From: Ascarosepion bandense
Lineage: Eukaryota; Mollusca; Cephalopoda; Sepiida; Sepiidae
Direction of reading: 5' to 3'
NCBI GenBank assembly: GCA_037127315.1
Contig: JBBBDQ010001457.1
Location: 1 to 64,000 of the forward strand
DNA: 64,000 bases
Part shown: positions 43,027 through 57,499 of the stretch, one piece after another
Position numbering within the stretch: the stretch's first letter is position 1
Layout of the letters: each line of letters begins with the position of its first letter
Notes under the pieces: model-generated
Seen by the model: the letters and a program-made list of their open reading frames with translations, nothing else
Told to the model about the DNA's origin: nothing
Database searches by the model: none
Program-made: the position numbers and the translations under genes

Positions 43027-43805
43027 TCTTCTTCTTTTATATGCCTTGTCCTTTCAGGACGTAGGCGATCATGGCCTTCCACGTCTCCCTATCCCTGGTG
43101 GCTCTTAGTACGCTTTCGCCTGTAACGTCTCGCAGCCCCTGTTCTGTCATCCACCTGCTCAGGCCCTTCAAATACGTTATCCGCTGCTTTCCTCTGTCTC
43201 TTTTTCCCTCTATCTGACCTGTTAGTATCAGGTTCTCCAAGCCCTCCTTCCTCATTGCATGTCCCAGGAACTTCATTTGTCTCTTCCTGATGCTCAATAT
43301 TAATTTCCTTTTCGTTTCCATTCTTTCCAACACCTCGTCATGGCTCACATGCTCGGTCCACGATATCTGCAGTATCCTTCTGTAGAACCACATTTCAGCT
43401 GCTTCAAGTTTTCCCTTCATTTTCGTTGATATTGTCCAACATTCACTGCCATATTGAAGAACTGACATCACACAGCAATCCAATGCTCTCTTCTTTGTTT
43501 CTCCTGTGTCTTAATACTTTACTCAGCTTCTGGAACGCGTCCTTCGCCATGCCAACTCGCCTTCGGATCTCTGTGTCGCACTTTCTGTTTTCTGCTAGAA
43601 CACTTCCCAGATATTTAAATTTTCGTACTTGCTTGATTTTAACACCCACCTCCTATATTTGGCATTTTGGGCTGCTCTTTTTGCTGTTAAAAATCATGCA
43701 TTCGGTTTTCTTGCAGTTTATTTGTGGTCCCCTCATGTCACTCTCTCCAGCCACCTTCTGCAGGAGGTCCTGCAGTTTCCTTTCCGTGTCTGCAATTGAC
43801 ATGTA
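43027..43805 (-). pseudogene. RTE-like LINE, C-terminal fragment
   Basis: The minus-strand open frame 43483-43037 carries MDCCVMSVLQYGSECWTIS, MWFYRRILQISWTEHVS, RWMTEQGLRDVTGESVL and MIAYVLKGQGI without a stop. Upstream, after a frameshift near 43500, come IKQVRKFKYLGSVLAENR (43649-43443) and ADTERKLQDLLQKVAGESD (about 43800-43740). The 149-codon C-terminal domain is the most intact in the window. Confidence 0.88.
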
Positions 43806-44079
43806 GAAATCATTGAATACAGTTTCCACACATTCGTTACAACGGTATGTATTTTTGCATCTTGGCAATCTTTTAAGATTATCAAGATGTTTAAAATGTT
43901 AACGGTCAGGGGAAAGGAGAACAGGTGTATATGAAGGATATGGGAAAAAACTCGTATTCCAAGTCGTTTAGCTTCAAAACTGTCTTGCTGGCAACATCTG
44001 ACAATGAATTGTCATAGAACAGAACTGAAGCACATCATTTAGTCTGTGACAATTGTTATTTAAATAAATGTGCATTTTT
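43806..44079. other. Spacer, nothing recognised
   Basis: No repeat or gene identified. Confidence 0.35.
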
Positions 44080-46060
44080 CCAGCTATTGACAGTGAACTT
44101 TAGAAGTGATGCCTTGATTATATTCCAGCTGTTGGAAATAAACCTCATGTTGGTGATGTTATAGATGTTGGCAGTAAACTTAAAATGTGGTGCCCATTGT
44201 GAGATTCCGTTTGCTAGCAGTAAACGTAAGAAGTAAAGACATGTCGAGATTCGAGGTGTTGGCAGTAAAATTTAGAAGAGATGATCTGGTGAGATTCTAG
44301 TCCTTGGAAGTAAAGCTTAGAAGTGATGCCGTGGTGAGATTTCAGCTGTTGGCAGTAAAATTCAGAACTAATGCTCTGGTAAGATTTTAGACGTTGTCAC
44401 TAAATTTCAGGAATGATGCTCTGTGATATTCCGGCTTTTGGTAGTCAAATTTAGAAATGATTTCCTGGAGAGATTCCAGCTTTCTACTCTCACGTAACTC
44501 ACTATGGCAGGAGTATATCTATACTCAAGTTGAGTCCATTATCATAGAAAAAGGGATTCCAAATGTTGGCTGTAAATATCTGAAATGATACCTCGGTGAT
44601 AGACTTCGGAAACAATTCACTGGTGCAATTCCAGAAGTTGGCCCGTAAACTTTAGAAATGATGCCCCGGTGATAGACTTCAGCAAAAATTTATTGGTGCA
44701 ATTCCAGAAGTTGGCCCGTAAATTTTAGAAATGATGCCCTGGGCTGATTCCTGATGTTGACAGCAAACTCCATGGTTAATGGCCAGGTAAGAATTAGCAG
44801 GAAACTTTGACCATTAGCAATAAACTTGATAACCTGATGAGATTCTAGCTTTAGGCATTTACATTTGAAAGTTATGCCCTGGTGATATTCCAGCTGTGAG
44901 CAGTAAACTTTAGAAGTGTTGCCCTGGTGAGATTCAAGATATTGACAGTAAACTTCGGGGAATATGACCTAGTGATATTCCAGCCTTTGGCAGTCAGTCA
45001 GTTAAGTCCCATGTGAAAGAGACATGACTGATTGGGCAGAAGATTATCCCGCAGTAGGTTGCCATTGCTTTCTGCGGTAGACTGGTTGCCGACCAAGGCT
45101 ATAGAACCCAATCTGTCCTGCTATTTAACCCATAACTGGAAGGAAGAGACGGATTAATACCTTTCCCAAGGGTATTTGCGCGTAAGTGAATACAATGGAT
45201 TCAACTGGAATTTGAACTCGGCTCCCCGATTTCTCATTCTGAGCTGATATCCACTGTACCACAACGCACAACCTTTGGTAGTAAACTTTATAAGCGTTGC
45301 CCTGGTGAGATATCAGTAATTAACAGTAAACTTCGAAGGTGATCCCCTGGTAAAAGCTCATCTGTTGGTAGTAAACATTAGATTTGATACTTTCGTGGGA
45401 TTCAAGCTGTTGGCATTAAACTTCAGAATGGTTGCTCTGGTGAGATTTCAGTTGTTAGCAGTAAACTTCAGAAAATGCCCTCGTGAGATTACAACAGTTG
45501 ACAGTAAACTTTAGAAATCATGTCCTGGTGAGATTCCGTCTGTTAGCAGTAAACTTTAGAAGCAATGGCTTGGTAATATTCCAACTATTTGCAGTAAACT
45601 TGAGAAGTGATGCCCTTTTTAGATTTCATTAGATTTCAGATGTTGGCAGTAAACGTCAAAGGTGATGATGCCCTGTTCAGATTCTGGCTGTGCGCAGTAA
45701 ACATCAGAGATTATGCTTTAGTGAGATTTTAGTTGTTGGCAGTAAACTTTAGAAGTGAAGCTCTGTTGAGAGATAAACCATTGGGACTAAATTTCAGAGA
45801 TGATGCCCAATTGAGTTTTTAAGCTGTTGGCAGTAAACTTTACAAGCGATGGCCTGGTTATATTCCAACTTTTACAGTAAACTTTAGCGGTGATGGCCCT
45901 GTGAGATTCTAGCCGTTCGCAGTAAACTTCAGAAGTGATGCCCTTGTGCGTTTCCAGCTGTTGGCAGTAAACTTCAGGAGTGATATCCTGGTGCGGTTCT
46001 TGCTCTTGTTAGTAATCTTCAGTAGTTCTGCTCTGGTGTGTTTCCAGAATGCTGTAATGG
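44080..46060. repeat. 45-bp degenerate minisatellite (about 2 kb)
   Basis: The unit gttggcagtaaactttagaa then gtgatgccctggtgagattc, cagct is repeated about 37 times with 70-90% identity judged by eye. Each unit contains taaac and ttag stops, so it is not coding. A SINE sits inside it at 44991-45269. Confidence 0.9.
44991..45269 (-). mobile_element. Multi-body SINE in the minisatellite
   Basis: The order (minus strand) is the family's: tRNA head (complement of gatatccactgtaccacaac), body, and the terminal agttaagt. A deletion removes part of the terminal hairpin (tcccatgtgaaagagacatg). Target duplication cctttgg flanks it (44984-44990 and 45272-45278). Confidence 0.9.
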
Positions 46061-46380
46061 ATAATACTAATATTCACGACGTTTCGGCCGTTGTACGCTC
46101 CAGACTTCTTCAGGGGTTTAGAATTTCGAACCGAACCCTTTAATTCGATCACTGAGGTATATCATTCTTGTCCCATGTGTCATGCCACTTCCGGATATTA
46201 ACTCAAATCTTTAATTTGTTTGTTCACCACTGCTGTAGCCACTTTGGTCAAGTCATTGGTTCTAACCAACTCTTTTATCCATTGGGTCCGTGAGGATATC
46301 AGTGTATAAATATAGTATAAATAAACGGTCCGGTTCGAGATTCCTAGCACCTGAAGAAAGCCGGAGCGTACAAGTGGCAA
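46061..46380. mobile_element. Pal108 element at the left edge of the satellite
   Basis: Minus-strand hammerhead-like block at 46077-46120 (cggccgaaacgtcgtgaat complement present; ctgaagaagtctgg), then the inner arm (aatttcgaaccgaaccctt), the tRNA-like centre (about 46215-46290), and the second arm ggttcgagattcctagcacc, tgaagaaagccggagcgtac. The right arm then fuses to the satellite (aagtggcaacaaagatgagg) and lacks cggccgaaac. The same fused arrangement is seen, inverted, at 62735-63120. Confidence 0.75.
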
Positions 46381-49300
46381 CAAAGATGAGGACAATAGAC
46401 CAAATAATGTAAATATTGTAAATACTACCGCATCTCAGAAATATAGACAAATAGAATGATCTATTATTAAACGTCGTACATATGGCAACAAAGATGAGGA
46501 CAATAGTCCGAATAATGTAAATACAGTAAATACTACCTCATCTCAGAAATATAGACAAATAGAATGATCTATTATTAAACGTCGTACAAATGGCAACAAA
46601 GATGAAAACAATAGTCCGAATAATGTAAATACTGTAAATACTACCTCATCTCAGAAATATAGGTAAATAGAATGATCTACTATTAAACGTCGTACAAATG
46701 GCAACAAAGATGAGGACAATAGTCCGAATAATGTAAATACAGTAAATACTACCTCATCTCAGAAATATAGACAAATAAAATGATCTATTATTAAACGTCG
46801 TACAAATGGCAACAAAGATGAAAACAATAGTCCAAATAATGTAAATACTGTAAATACTACCTCATCTCAGAAATATAGACAAATAAAATGATCTACTATT
46901 AAACGTCGTACAAATGGCAACAAAGATGAGGACAATAGTCCAAATAATGTAAATACTGTAAATACTACCTCATCTCAGAAATATAGACAAATAGAATGAT
47001 CAATTAATAAACATTGTTCAAATGGCAACAAAGATGAGGACAATAGTCCGAATAATGTAAATACTGTAAATACTACCTCATCTCAAAAATATAGACAAAT
47101 AGAATGATCAATTAATAAACATTGTTCAAATGGCAACAAATATGAGGACAATTGTCCGAATAATGTAAATACTGTAAATACTACCTCATCTCAGAAATAT
47201 AGACAAATAGAATGATCAATTAATAAACATTGTTCAAATGGCAACAAATATGAGGACAATTGTCCGAATAATGTAAATACTGTAAATACTACCTCATCTC
47301 AGAAATATAGACAAATAGAATGATCTATTATTAAACGTCGTACAAATGGCAACAAAGATGAAAACAATAGTCCAAATAATGTAAATACTGTAAATACTAC
47401 CTCATCTCAGAAATATAGACAAATAAAATGATCTACTATTAAACGTCGTACAAATGGCAACAAAGATGAGGACAACAGTCCGAATAATGTAAATACAGTA
47501 AATACTACCTCATCTCAGAAATATAGACAAATAAAATGATCTATTATTAAACGTCGTACAAATGGCAACAAAGATGAAAACAATAGTCCAAATAATGTAA
47601 ATACTGTAAATACTACCTCATCTCAGAAATATAGACAAATAAAATGATCTACTATTAAACGTCGTACAAATGGCAACAAAGATGAGGACAATAGTCCGAA
47701 TAATGTAAATACAGTAAATACTACCTCATCTCAGAAATATAGACAAATAAAATGATCTACTATTAAACGTCGTACAAATAGCAACAAAGATGAGGACAAT
47801 TGTCCGAATAATGTAAATACTGTAAATACTACCTCATCTCAGAAATATAGACAAATAGAATGATCAATTAATAAACATTGTTCAAATGGCAACAAATATG
47901 AGGACAATTGTCCGAATAATGTAAAATACTGTAAATACTACCTCATCTCAGAAATATAGACAAATAGAATGATCTATTATTAAACGTCGTACAAATGGCA
48001 ACAAAGATGAGGACAATAGTCCGAATAATGTAAATACAGTAAATACTACCTCATCTCAGAAATATAGACAAATAGAATGATCTACTATTAAACGTCGTAC
48101 AAATGGCAACAAAGATGAGGACAATAGTCCAAATAATGTAAATACAGTAAATACTACCTCATCTCAGAAATATAGACAAATAGAATGATCTACTATTAAA
48201 CGTCGTACAAATGGCAACAAAGATGAGGACAATAGTCCAAATAATGTAAATACAGTAAATACTACCTCATCTCAGAAATATAGACAAATAGAATGATCTA
48301 CTATTAAACGTCGTACAAATGGCAACAAAAAGATGAGGACAATAGTCCAAATAATGTAAATACAGTAAATACTACCTCATCTCAGAAATATACAAATAGG
48401 AATGATCTACTATTAAACGTCGTACAAATGGCAACAAAGATGAGGACAATAGTCCAAATAATGTAAATACAGTAAATACTACCTCATCTCAGAAATATAG
48501 ACAAATAGAATGATCTACTATTAAACGTCGTACAAACGGCAACAAAGATGAGGACAATAGTCCAAATAATGTAAATACACTAAATACTACCTCATCTCAG
48601 AAATATAGACAAATAGAATGATCTACTATTAAACGTCGTACAAATGGCAACAAAGATGAGGACAATAGTCCGAATAATGTAAATACTGTAAATACTATCT
48701 CATCTCAAATATAGACAAATAGAATGATCTATTAATAAACGTCGTACAAGTGACGTAGATGAGGACAATAGTCCGAATAATGTAAATACTGTAAATACTA
48801 CCTCATCTCAGAAATATAGACAAATAGAATGATCTATTATTAAACGTCGTACAAATGGCAACAAAGATGAGGACAATAGTCCGAATAATGTAAATACTGT
48901 AAATACTACCTCATCTCAGAAATATAGACAAATAGAATGATCTATTATTAAACGTCGTACAAATGGCAACAAAGATGAGGACAATAGTCCGAATAATGTA
49001 AATACTGTAAATACTACCTCATCTCAGAAATATAGACAAATAGAATGATCTATTATTAAACGTCATGTAAATGGCAACAAAGATGAGGACAATAGTCCGA
49101 ATAATGTAAATACTGCAAATACTACCTCATCTCAGAAATATAGACAAATAGAATGATCTATTATTAAACGTCGTACAAATGGCAACAAAGATGAGGACAA
49201 TAGTCCGAATAATGTAAATACTGTAAATACTACCTCATCTCAGAAATATAGACAAATAGAATGATCTATTATTAAACGTCATTTAAATGGCAACAAAGAT

Positions 49301-52300
49301 GAGGACAATAGTCCGAATAATGTAAATACTGTAAATACTACCTCATCTCAGAAATATAGACAAATAGAATGATCTATTATTAAACGTCGTACAAATGGCA
49401 ACAAAGATGAGGACAATAGTCCGAATAATGTAAATACTGTAAATACTACCTCATCTCAGAAATATAGACAAATAGAATGATCTATTATTAAACGTCGTAC
49501 AAATGGCAACAAAGATGATGACAATAGTCCGAATAATGTAAATACTGTAAATACTACCTCATCTCAGAAATATAGACAAATAGAATGATCTATTATTAAA
49601 CGTCGTACAAATGGCAACAAAGATGAGGACAATAGTCCGAATAATGTAAATACTGTAAATACTACCTCATCTCAGAAATATAGACAAATAGAATGAGCTA
49701 TTATTAAACGTCGTACAAATGGCAACAAAGATGAAAACAATAGTCCGAATAATGTAAATACTGTAAATACTACCTCATCTAAGAAACATAGACAAATAGA
49801 ATGAGCTATTATTAAACGTCGTACAAATGGCAACAAAGATGAAAACAATAGTCCGAATAATGTAAATACTGTAAATACTACCTCATCTCAGAAATATAGA
49901 CAAATAGAATGAGCTATTATTAAACGTCGTACAAATGGCAACAAAGATGAAAACAATACTCCGAATAATGTAAATACTGTAAATACTACGTCATCTCAGA
50001 AATATAGACAAATAGAATGAGCTATTATTAAGCGTCGTACAAATGGCAACAAAGATGAAAACAATAGTCCGAATAATGTAAATACTGTAAATACTACCTC
50101 ATCTCAGAAATATAGACAAATAGAATGAGCTATTATTAAACGTCGTACAAATGGAAACAAAGATGAAAACAATAGTCCGAATAATGTAAATACTGTAAGT
50201 ACTACCTCATCTCAGAAATATAGACAAATAGAATGAGTCAGTTATTAAACGTCGTACAAATAACAACAAAGATGAAAACAATAGTCCGAATAATGTAAAT
50301 ACTGTAAATACTACCTCATCTCAGAAATATAGACAAATAGAATGAGCTATTATTAAACGTCGTACAAATGGCAACAAAGATGAGGACAATAGTCCAAATA
50401 ATGTAAATACAGTAAATACTACCTCATCTCAGAAATATAGACAAATAGAATGATCTACTATTAAACGTCGTACAAATGGCAATGCGTGATGAGGACAATA
50501 GTCCAAATAATGTAAATACAGTAAATACTACCTCATTCCAGAAATATAGACAAATAGAATGATCTACTATTAAACGTCGTACAAATGGCAACAACAAAGA
50601 TGAGGACAACAGTCCAAATAATGTAAATACAGTAAATACTACCTCATCTCAGAAATATACACAAATAGAATGATCTACTATTAAACGTCGTACAAATGGC
50701 AACAAAGATGAGGACAATAGTCCAAATAATGTAAATACAGTAAATACTACCTCATCTCAGAAATATAGACAAATAGAATGATCTACTATTAAACGTCGTA
50801 CAAACGGCAACAAAGATGAGGACAATAGTCCAAATAATGTAAATACACTAAATACTACCTCATCTCAGAAATATAGACAAATAGAATGATCTACTATTAA
50901 ACGTCGTACAAAAATGGCAACAACAAAGATGAGGACAATAGTCCGAATAATGTAAATACTGTAAATACTATCTCATCTCAGAAATATAGACAAATAGAAT
51001 GATCTATTAATAAACGTCGTACAAATGGCAACAAAGATGAGGACAATAGTCCGAATAATGTAAATACTGTAAATACTACCTCATCTCAGAAATATAGACA
51101 AATAGAATGATCTATTATTAAACGTCGTACAAATGGCAACAAAGAGACAATAGTCCGAATAATGTAAATACTGTAAATACTACCTCATCTCAGAAATATA
51201 GACAAATAGAACGTGATCTATTATTAAACGTCGTACAAATGGCAACAAAGATGAGGACAATAGTCCGAATAATGTAAATACTGTAAATACTACCTCATCT
51301 CAGAAATATAGACAAATAGAATGATCTATTATTAAACGTCGTACAAATGGCAACAAAGATGAGGACAATAGTCCGAATAATGTAAATACTGTAAATACTA
51401 CCTCATCTCAGAAATATAGACAAATAGAATGATCTATTATTAAACGTCGTACAAATGGCAACAAAGATGAGGACAATAGTCCGAATAATGTAAATACTGT
51501 AAATACTACCTCATCTCAGAAATATAGACAAATAGAATGATCTATTATTAAACGTCGTACAAATGGCAACAAAGATGAGGACAATAGTCCGAATAATGTA
51601 AATACTGTAAATACTACCTCATCTCAGAAATATAGACAACAGAATGATCTATTATTAAACGTCGTACAAATGGCAACAAAGATGAGGACAATAGTCCGAA
51701 TAATGTAAATACTGTAAATACTACCTCATCTCAGAAATATAGACAAATAGAATGATCTATTATTAAACGTCGTACAAATGGCAACAAAGATGATGACAAT
51801 AGTCCGAATAATGTAAATACTGTAAATACTACCTCATCTCAGAAATATAGACAAATAGAATGATCTATTATTAAACGTCGTACAAATGGCAACAAAGATG
51901 AGGACAATAGTCCGAATAATGTAAATACTGTAAATACTACATCATCTCAGAAATATAGACAAATAGAATGAGCTATTATTAAACGTCGTACAAATGGCAA
52001 CAAAGATGAAAACAATAGTCCGAATAATGTAAATACTGTAAATACTACCTCATCTAAGAAACATAGACAAATAGAATGAGCTATTATTAAACGTCGTACA
52101 AATGGCAACAAAGATGAAAACAATAGTCCGAATAATGTAAATACTGTAAATACTACCTCATCTCAGAAATATAGACAAATAGAATGAGCTATTATTAAAC
52201 GTCGTACAAATGGCAACAAAGATGAAAACAATACTCCGAATAATGTAAATACTGTAAATACTACGTCATCTCAGAAATATAGACAAATAGAATGAGCTAT

Positions 52301-55300
52301 TATTAAGCGTCGTACAAATGGCAACAAAGATGAAAACAATAGTCCGAATAATGTAAATACTGTAAATACTACCTCATCTCAGAAATATAGACAAATAGAA
52401 TGAGCTATTATTAAACGTCGTACAAATGGAAACAAAGATGAAAACAATAGTCCGAATAATGTAAATACTGTAAGTACTACCTCATCTCAGAAATATAGAC
52501 AAATAGAATGAGCTATTATTAAACGTCGTACAAATAACAACAAAGATGAAAACAATAGTCCGAATAATGTAAATACTGTAAATACTACCTCATCTCAGAA
52601 ATATAGACAAATAGAATGAGCTATTATTAAACGTCGTACAAATGGCAACAAAGATGAAAACAATAGTCCGAATAATGTAAATACTGTAAATACTACCTCA
52701 TCTCAGAAATATAGACAAATAGAATGAGCTATTATTAAACGTCGTACAAATGGCAACAAAGATGAAAACAATAGTCCGAATCATGTAAATACTGTAAATA
52801 CTACCTCATCTCAGAAATATAGACAAATAGAATGAGCTATTATTAAACGTCGTACAAATGGCAACAAAGATGAAAACAATAGTCCGAATAATGTAAATAC
52901 TGTAAATACTACCTCATCTCAGAAATATAGACAAATAGAATGATCTATTATTAAACGTCGTACAAATGGCAACAAAGATGAGGACAATAGTCCGAATAAT
53001 GTAAATACTGTAAATACTACCTCATCTCAGAAATATAGACAAATAGAATGATCTATTATTAAACGTCGTACAAATGGCAACAAAGATGAAAACAATAGTC
53101 CGAATAATGTAAATACTGTAAATACTACCTCATCTCAGAAATATAGACAAATAGAATGAGCTATTATTAAACGTCGTACAAATGGCAACAAAGATGAAAA
53201 CAATAGTCTGAATAATGTAAATACAGTAAATACTACCTCATCTCAGAAATATAGACAAATAGAATGAGCTATTATTAAACGTCGTACAAATGGCAACAAA
53301 GATGAAAACAATACTCCGAATAATGTAAATACTGTAAATACTACCTCATCTCAGAAATATAGACAAATAGAATGAGCTATTATTAAGCGTCGTACAAATG
53401 GCAACAAAGATGAAAACAATAGTCCGAATAATGGAAATACTGTAAATACTACCTCATCTCAGAAATATAGACAAATAGAATGAGCTATTGTTAAACGTCG
53501 TACAAATGGCAACAAAGATGATGACAATAGTCCGAATAATGTAAATACTGTAAATACTACCTCATCTCAGAAATATAGACAAATAGAATGAGCTATTATT
53601 AAACGTCGTACAAATGACAACAAAGATGAAAACAATAGTCCGAATAATGTAAATACTGTAAATACTACCTCATCTCAGAAATATAGACAAATAGAATGAG
53701 CTATTATTAAACGTCGTACAAATGGCAACAAAGATGAAAACAATAGTCCGAATAATGTAAATACTGTAAATACTACCTCATCTCAGAAATATAGACAAAT
53801 AGAATGAGCTATTATTAAACGTCGTACAAATGGCAACAAAGATGAAAACAATATTCCGAATAATGTAAATACTGTAAATACTACCTCATCTCAGAAATAT
53901 AGACAAATAGAATGAGCTATTATTAAACGTCGTACAAATGGCAACAAAGATGAAAACAATAGTCCGAATAATGTAAATACTGTAAATACTACCTCATCTC
54001 AGAAATATAGACAAATAGAATGAGCTATTATTAAACGTCGTACAAATGGCAACAAAGATGAAAACAATAGTCCGAATAATGTAAATACTGTAAATACTAC
54101 CTCATCTCAGAAATATAGACAAATAGAATGAGCTATTATTAAACGTCGTACAAATGGCAACAAAGATGAAAACAATAGTCCGAATAATGTAAATACTGTA
54201 AATACTACCTCATCTCAGAAATATAGACAAATAGAATGAGCTATTATTAAACGTCGTACAAATGGCAACAAAGATGAAAACAATAGTCCGAATAATGTAA
54301 ATACTGTAAATACTACCTCATCTCAGAAATATAGACAAATAGAATGAGCTATTATTAAACGTCGTACAAATGGCAACAAAGATGAAAACAATAGTCCGAA
54401 TAATGTAAATACTGTAAATACTACCTCATCTCAGAAATATAGACAAATAGAATGATCTATTATTAAACGTCGTACAAATGGCAACAAAGATGAGGACAAT
54501 AGTCCGAATAATGTAAATACTGTAAATACTACCTCATCTCAGAAATATAGACAAATAGAATGAGCTATTATTAAACGTCGTACAAATGGCAACAAAGATG
54601 AAAACAATAGTCCGAATAATGTAAATACTGTAAATACTACCTCATCTAAGAAACATAGACAAATAGAATGAGCTATTATTAAACGTCGTACAAATGGCAA
54701 CAAAGATGAAAACAATAGTCCGAATAATGTAAATACTGTAAATACTACCTCATCTCAGAAATATAGACAAATAGAATGAGCTATTATTAAACGTCGTACA
54801 AATGGCAACAAAGATGAAAACAATACTCCGAATAATGTAAATACTGTAAATACTACGTCATCTCAGAAATATAGACAAATAGAATGAGCTATTATTAAGC
54901 GTCGTACAAATGGCAACAAAGATGAAAACAATAGTCCGAATAATGTAAATACTGTAAATACTACCTCATCTCAGAAATATAGACAAATAGAATGAGCTAT
55001 TATTAAACGTCGTACAAATGGAAACAAAGATGAAAACAATAGTCCGAATAATGTAAATACTGTAAGTACTACCTCATCTCAGAAATATAGACAAATAGAA
55101 TGAGCTATTATTAAACGTCGTACAAATAACAACAAAGATGAAAACAATAGTCCGAATAATGTAAATACTGTAAATACTACCTCATCTCAGAAATATAGAC
55201 AAATAGAATGAGCTATTATTAAACGTCGTACAAATGGCAACAAAGATGAAAACAATAGTCCGAATAATGTAAATACTGTAAATACTACCTCATCTCAGAA

Positions 55301-57308
55301 ATATAGACAAATAGAATGAGCTATTATTAAACGTCGTACAAATGGCAACAAAGATGAAAACAATAGTCCGAATCATGTAAATACTGTAAATACTACCTCA
55401 TCTCAGAAATATAGACAAATAGAATGAGCTATTATTAAACGTCGTACAAATGGCAACAAAGATGAAAACAATAGTCCGAATAATGTAAATACTGTAAATA
55501 CTACCTCATCTCAGAAATATAGACAAATAGAATGATCTATTATTAAACGTCGTACAAATGGCAACAAAGATGAGGACAATAGTCCGAATAATGTAAATAC
55601 TGTAAATACTACCTCATCTCAGAAATATAGACAAATAGAATGATCTATTATTAAACGTCGTACAAATGGCAACAAAGATGAAAACAATAGTCCGAATAAT
55701 GTAAATACTGTAAATACTACCTCATCTCAGAAATATAGACAAATAGAATGAGCTATTATTAAACGTCGTACAAATGGCAACAAAGATGAAAACAATAGTC
55801 TGAATAATGTAAATACAGTAAATACTACCTCATCTCAGAAATATAGACAAATAGAATGAGCTATTATTAAACGTCGTACAAATGGCAACAAAGATGAAAA
55901 CAATACTCCGAATAATGTAAATACTGTAAATACTACCTCATCTCAGAAATATAGACAAATAGAATGAGCTATTATTAAGCGTCGTACAAATGGCAACAAA
56001 GATGAAAACAATAGTCCGAATAATGGAAATACTGTAAATACTACCTCATCTCAGAAATATAGACAAATAGAATGAGCTATTGTTAAACGTCGTACAAATG
56101 GCAACAAAGATGATGACAATAGTCCGAATAATGTAAATACTGTAAATACTACCTCATCTCAGAAATATAGACAAATAGAATGAGCTATTATTAAACGTCG
56201 TACAAATGACAACAAAGATGAAAACAATAGTCCGAATAATGTAAATACTGTAAATACTACCTCATCTCAGAAATATAGACAAATAGAATGAGCTATTATT
56301 AAACGTCGTACAAATGGCAACAAAGATGAAAACAATAGTCCGAATAATGTAAATACTGTAAATACTACCTCATCTCAGAAATATAGACAAATAGAATGAG
56401 CTATTATTAAACGTCGTACAAATGGCAACAAAGATGAAAACAATATTCCGAATAATGTAAATACTGTAAATACTACCTCATCTCAGAAATATAGACAAAT
56501 AGAATGAGCTATTATTAAACGTCGTACAAATGGCAACAAAGATGAAAACAATAGTCCGAATAATGTAAATACTGTAAATACTACCTCATCTCAGAAATAT
56601 AGACAAATAGAATGAGCTATTATTAAACGTCGTACAAATGGCAACAAAGATGAAAACAATAGTCCGAATAATGTAAATACTGTAAATACTACCTCATCTC
56701 AGAAATATAGACAAATAGAATGAGCTATTATTAAACGTCGTACAAATGGCAACAAAGATGAAAACAATAGTCCGAATAATGTAAATACTGTAAATACTAC
56801 CTCATCTCAGAAATATAGACAAATAGAATGAGCTATTATTAAACGTCGTACAAATGGCAACAAAGATGAAAACAATAGTCCGAATAATGTAAATACTGTA
56901 AATACTACCTCATCTCAGAAATATAGACAAATAGAATGAGCTATTATTAAACGTCGTACAAATGGCAACAAAGATGAAAACAATAGTCCGAATAATGTAA
57001 ATACTGTAAATACTACCTCATCTCAGAAATATAGACAAATAGAATGATCTATTATTAAACGTCGTACAAATGGCAACAAAGATGAGGACAATAGTCCGAA
57101 TAATGTAAATACTGTAAATACTACCTCATCTCAGAAATATAGACAAATAGAATGAGCTATTATTAAACGTCGTACAAATGGCAACAAAGATGAAAACAAT
57201 AGTCCGAATAATGTAAATACTGTAAATACTACCTCATCTCAGAAATATAGACAAATAGGATGAGCTATTATTAAACGTCGTACAAATGGCAACAAAGATG
57301 AAAACAAA
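46381..57308. repeat. 108-bp satellite, about 101 copies
   Basis: The monomer (one strand) starts gtacaaatggcaacaaagat, gaggacaatagtccgaataa, tgtaaatactgtaaatacta, cctcatctcagaaatataga, caaatagaatgatctattat and ends taaacgtc. Variants mark subfamilies: gaggacaat/gaaaacaat, gaatgatct/gaatgagct, actgtaaat/acagtaaat, and aacattgttcaaatgg with aaatatgagg (46990-47300, 47850-47920). Blocks of 24 monomers are duplicated (separate entry). The monomer corresponds to the outer tail of Pal108. There is no ORF of note. Confidence 0.97.
51940..57120. repeat. Two 2,592-bp higher-order blocks in the satellite
   Basis: Rare variants recur exactly 2,592 bp (24 monomers) apart: aagaaacata at 52056 and 54648, gaatcatgtaaa at 52777 and 55369, agtctgaataat at 53206 and 55798, caatattccg at 53849 and 56441. 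An earlier partial block shares aagaaacata and ctacgtcatct at an offset of 2,275 bp (49781 to 52056). Confidence 0.93.
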
Positions 57309-57499
57309 TTCCGTCTAGTCATGCGGCTTTGTTTTAGTTCAATTTGGTAGGTGCTGCTGATTCCACTTGAGATTTTGATATTTCTGATCCTACGATATTT
57401 CTGTTTATTGCCAGTTGTTCCCATGCATCGACGATGAGTTCTCCGAAGTATTGTCCCATGATTCTATATGTAGACCATACCAGAATTTATTATCAGTGT
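57309..57499. other. Spacer, nothing recognised
   Basis: The satellite ends abruptly at gaaaacaaattccg. No gene is recognised. Confidence 0.35.

Noticed and set aside
46381..57308. CRISPR array
   Set aside because: The repeat is a contiguous 108-bp monomer without unique spacers, in an animal-type genome context, with no cas genes.
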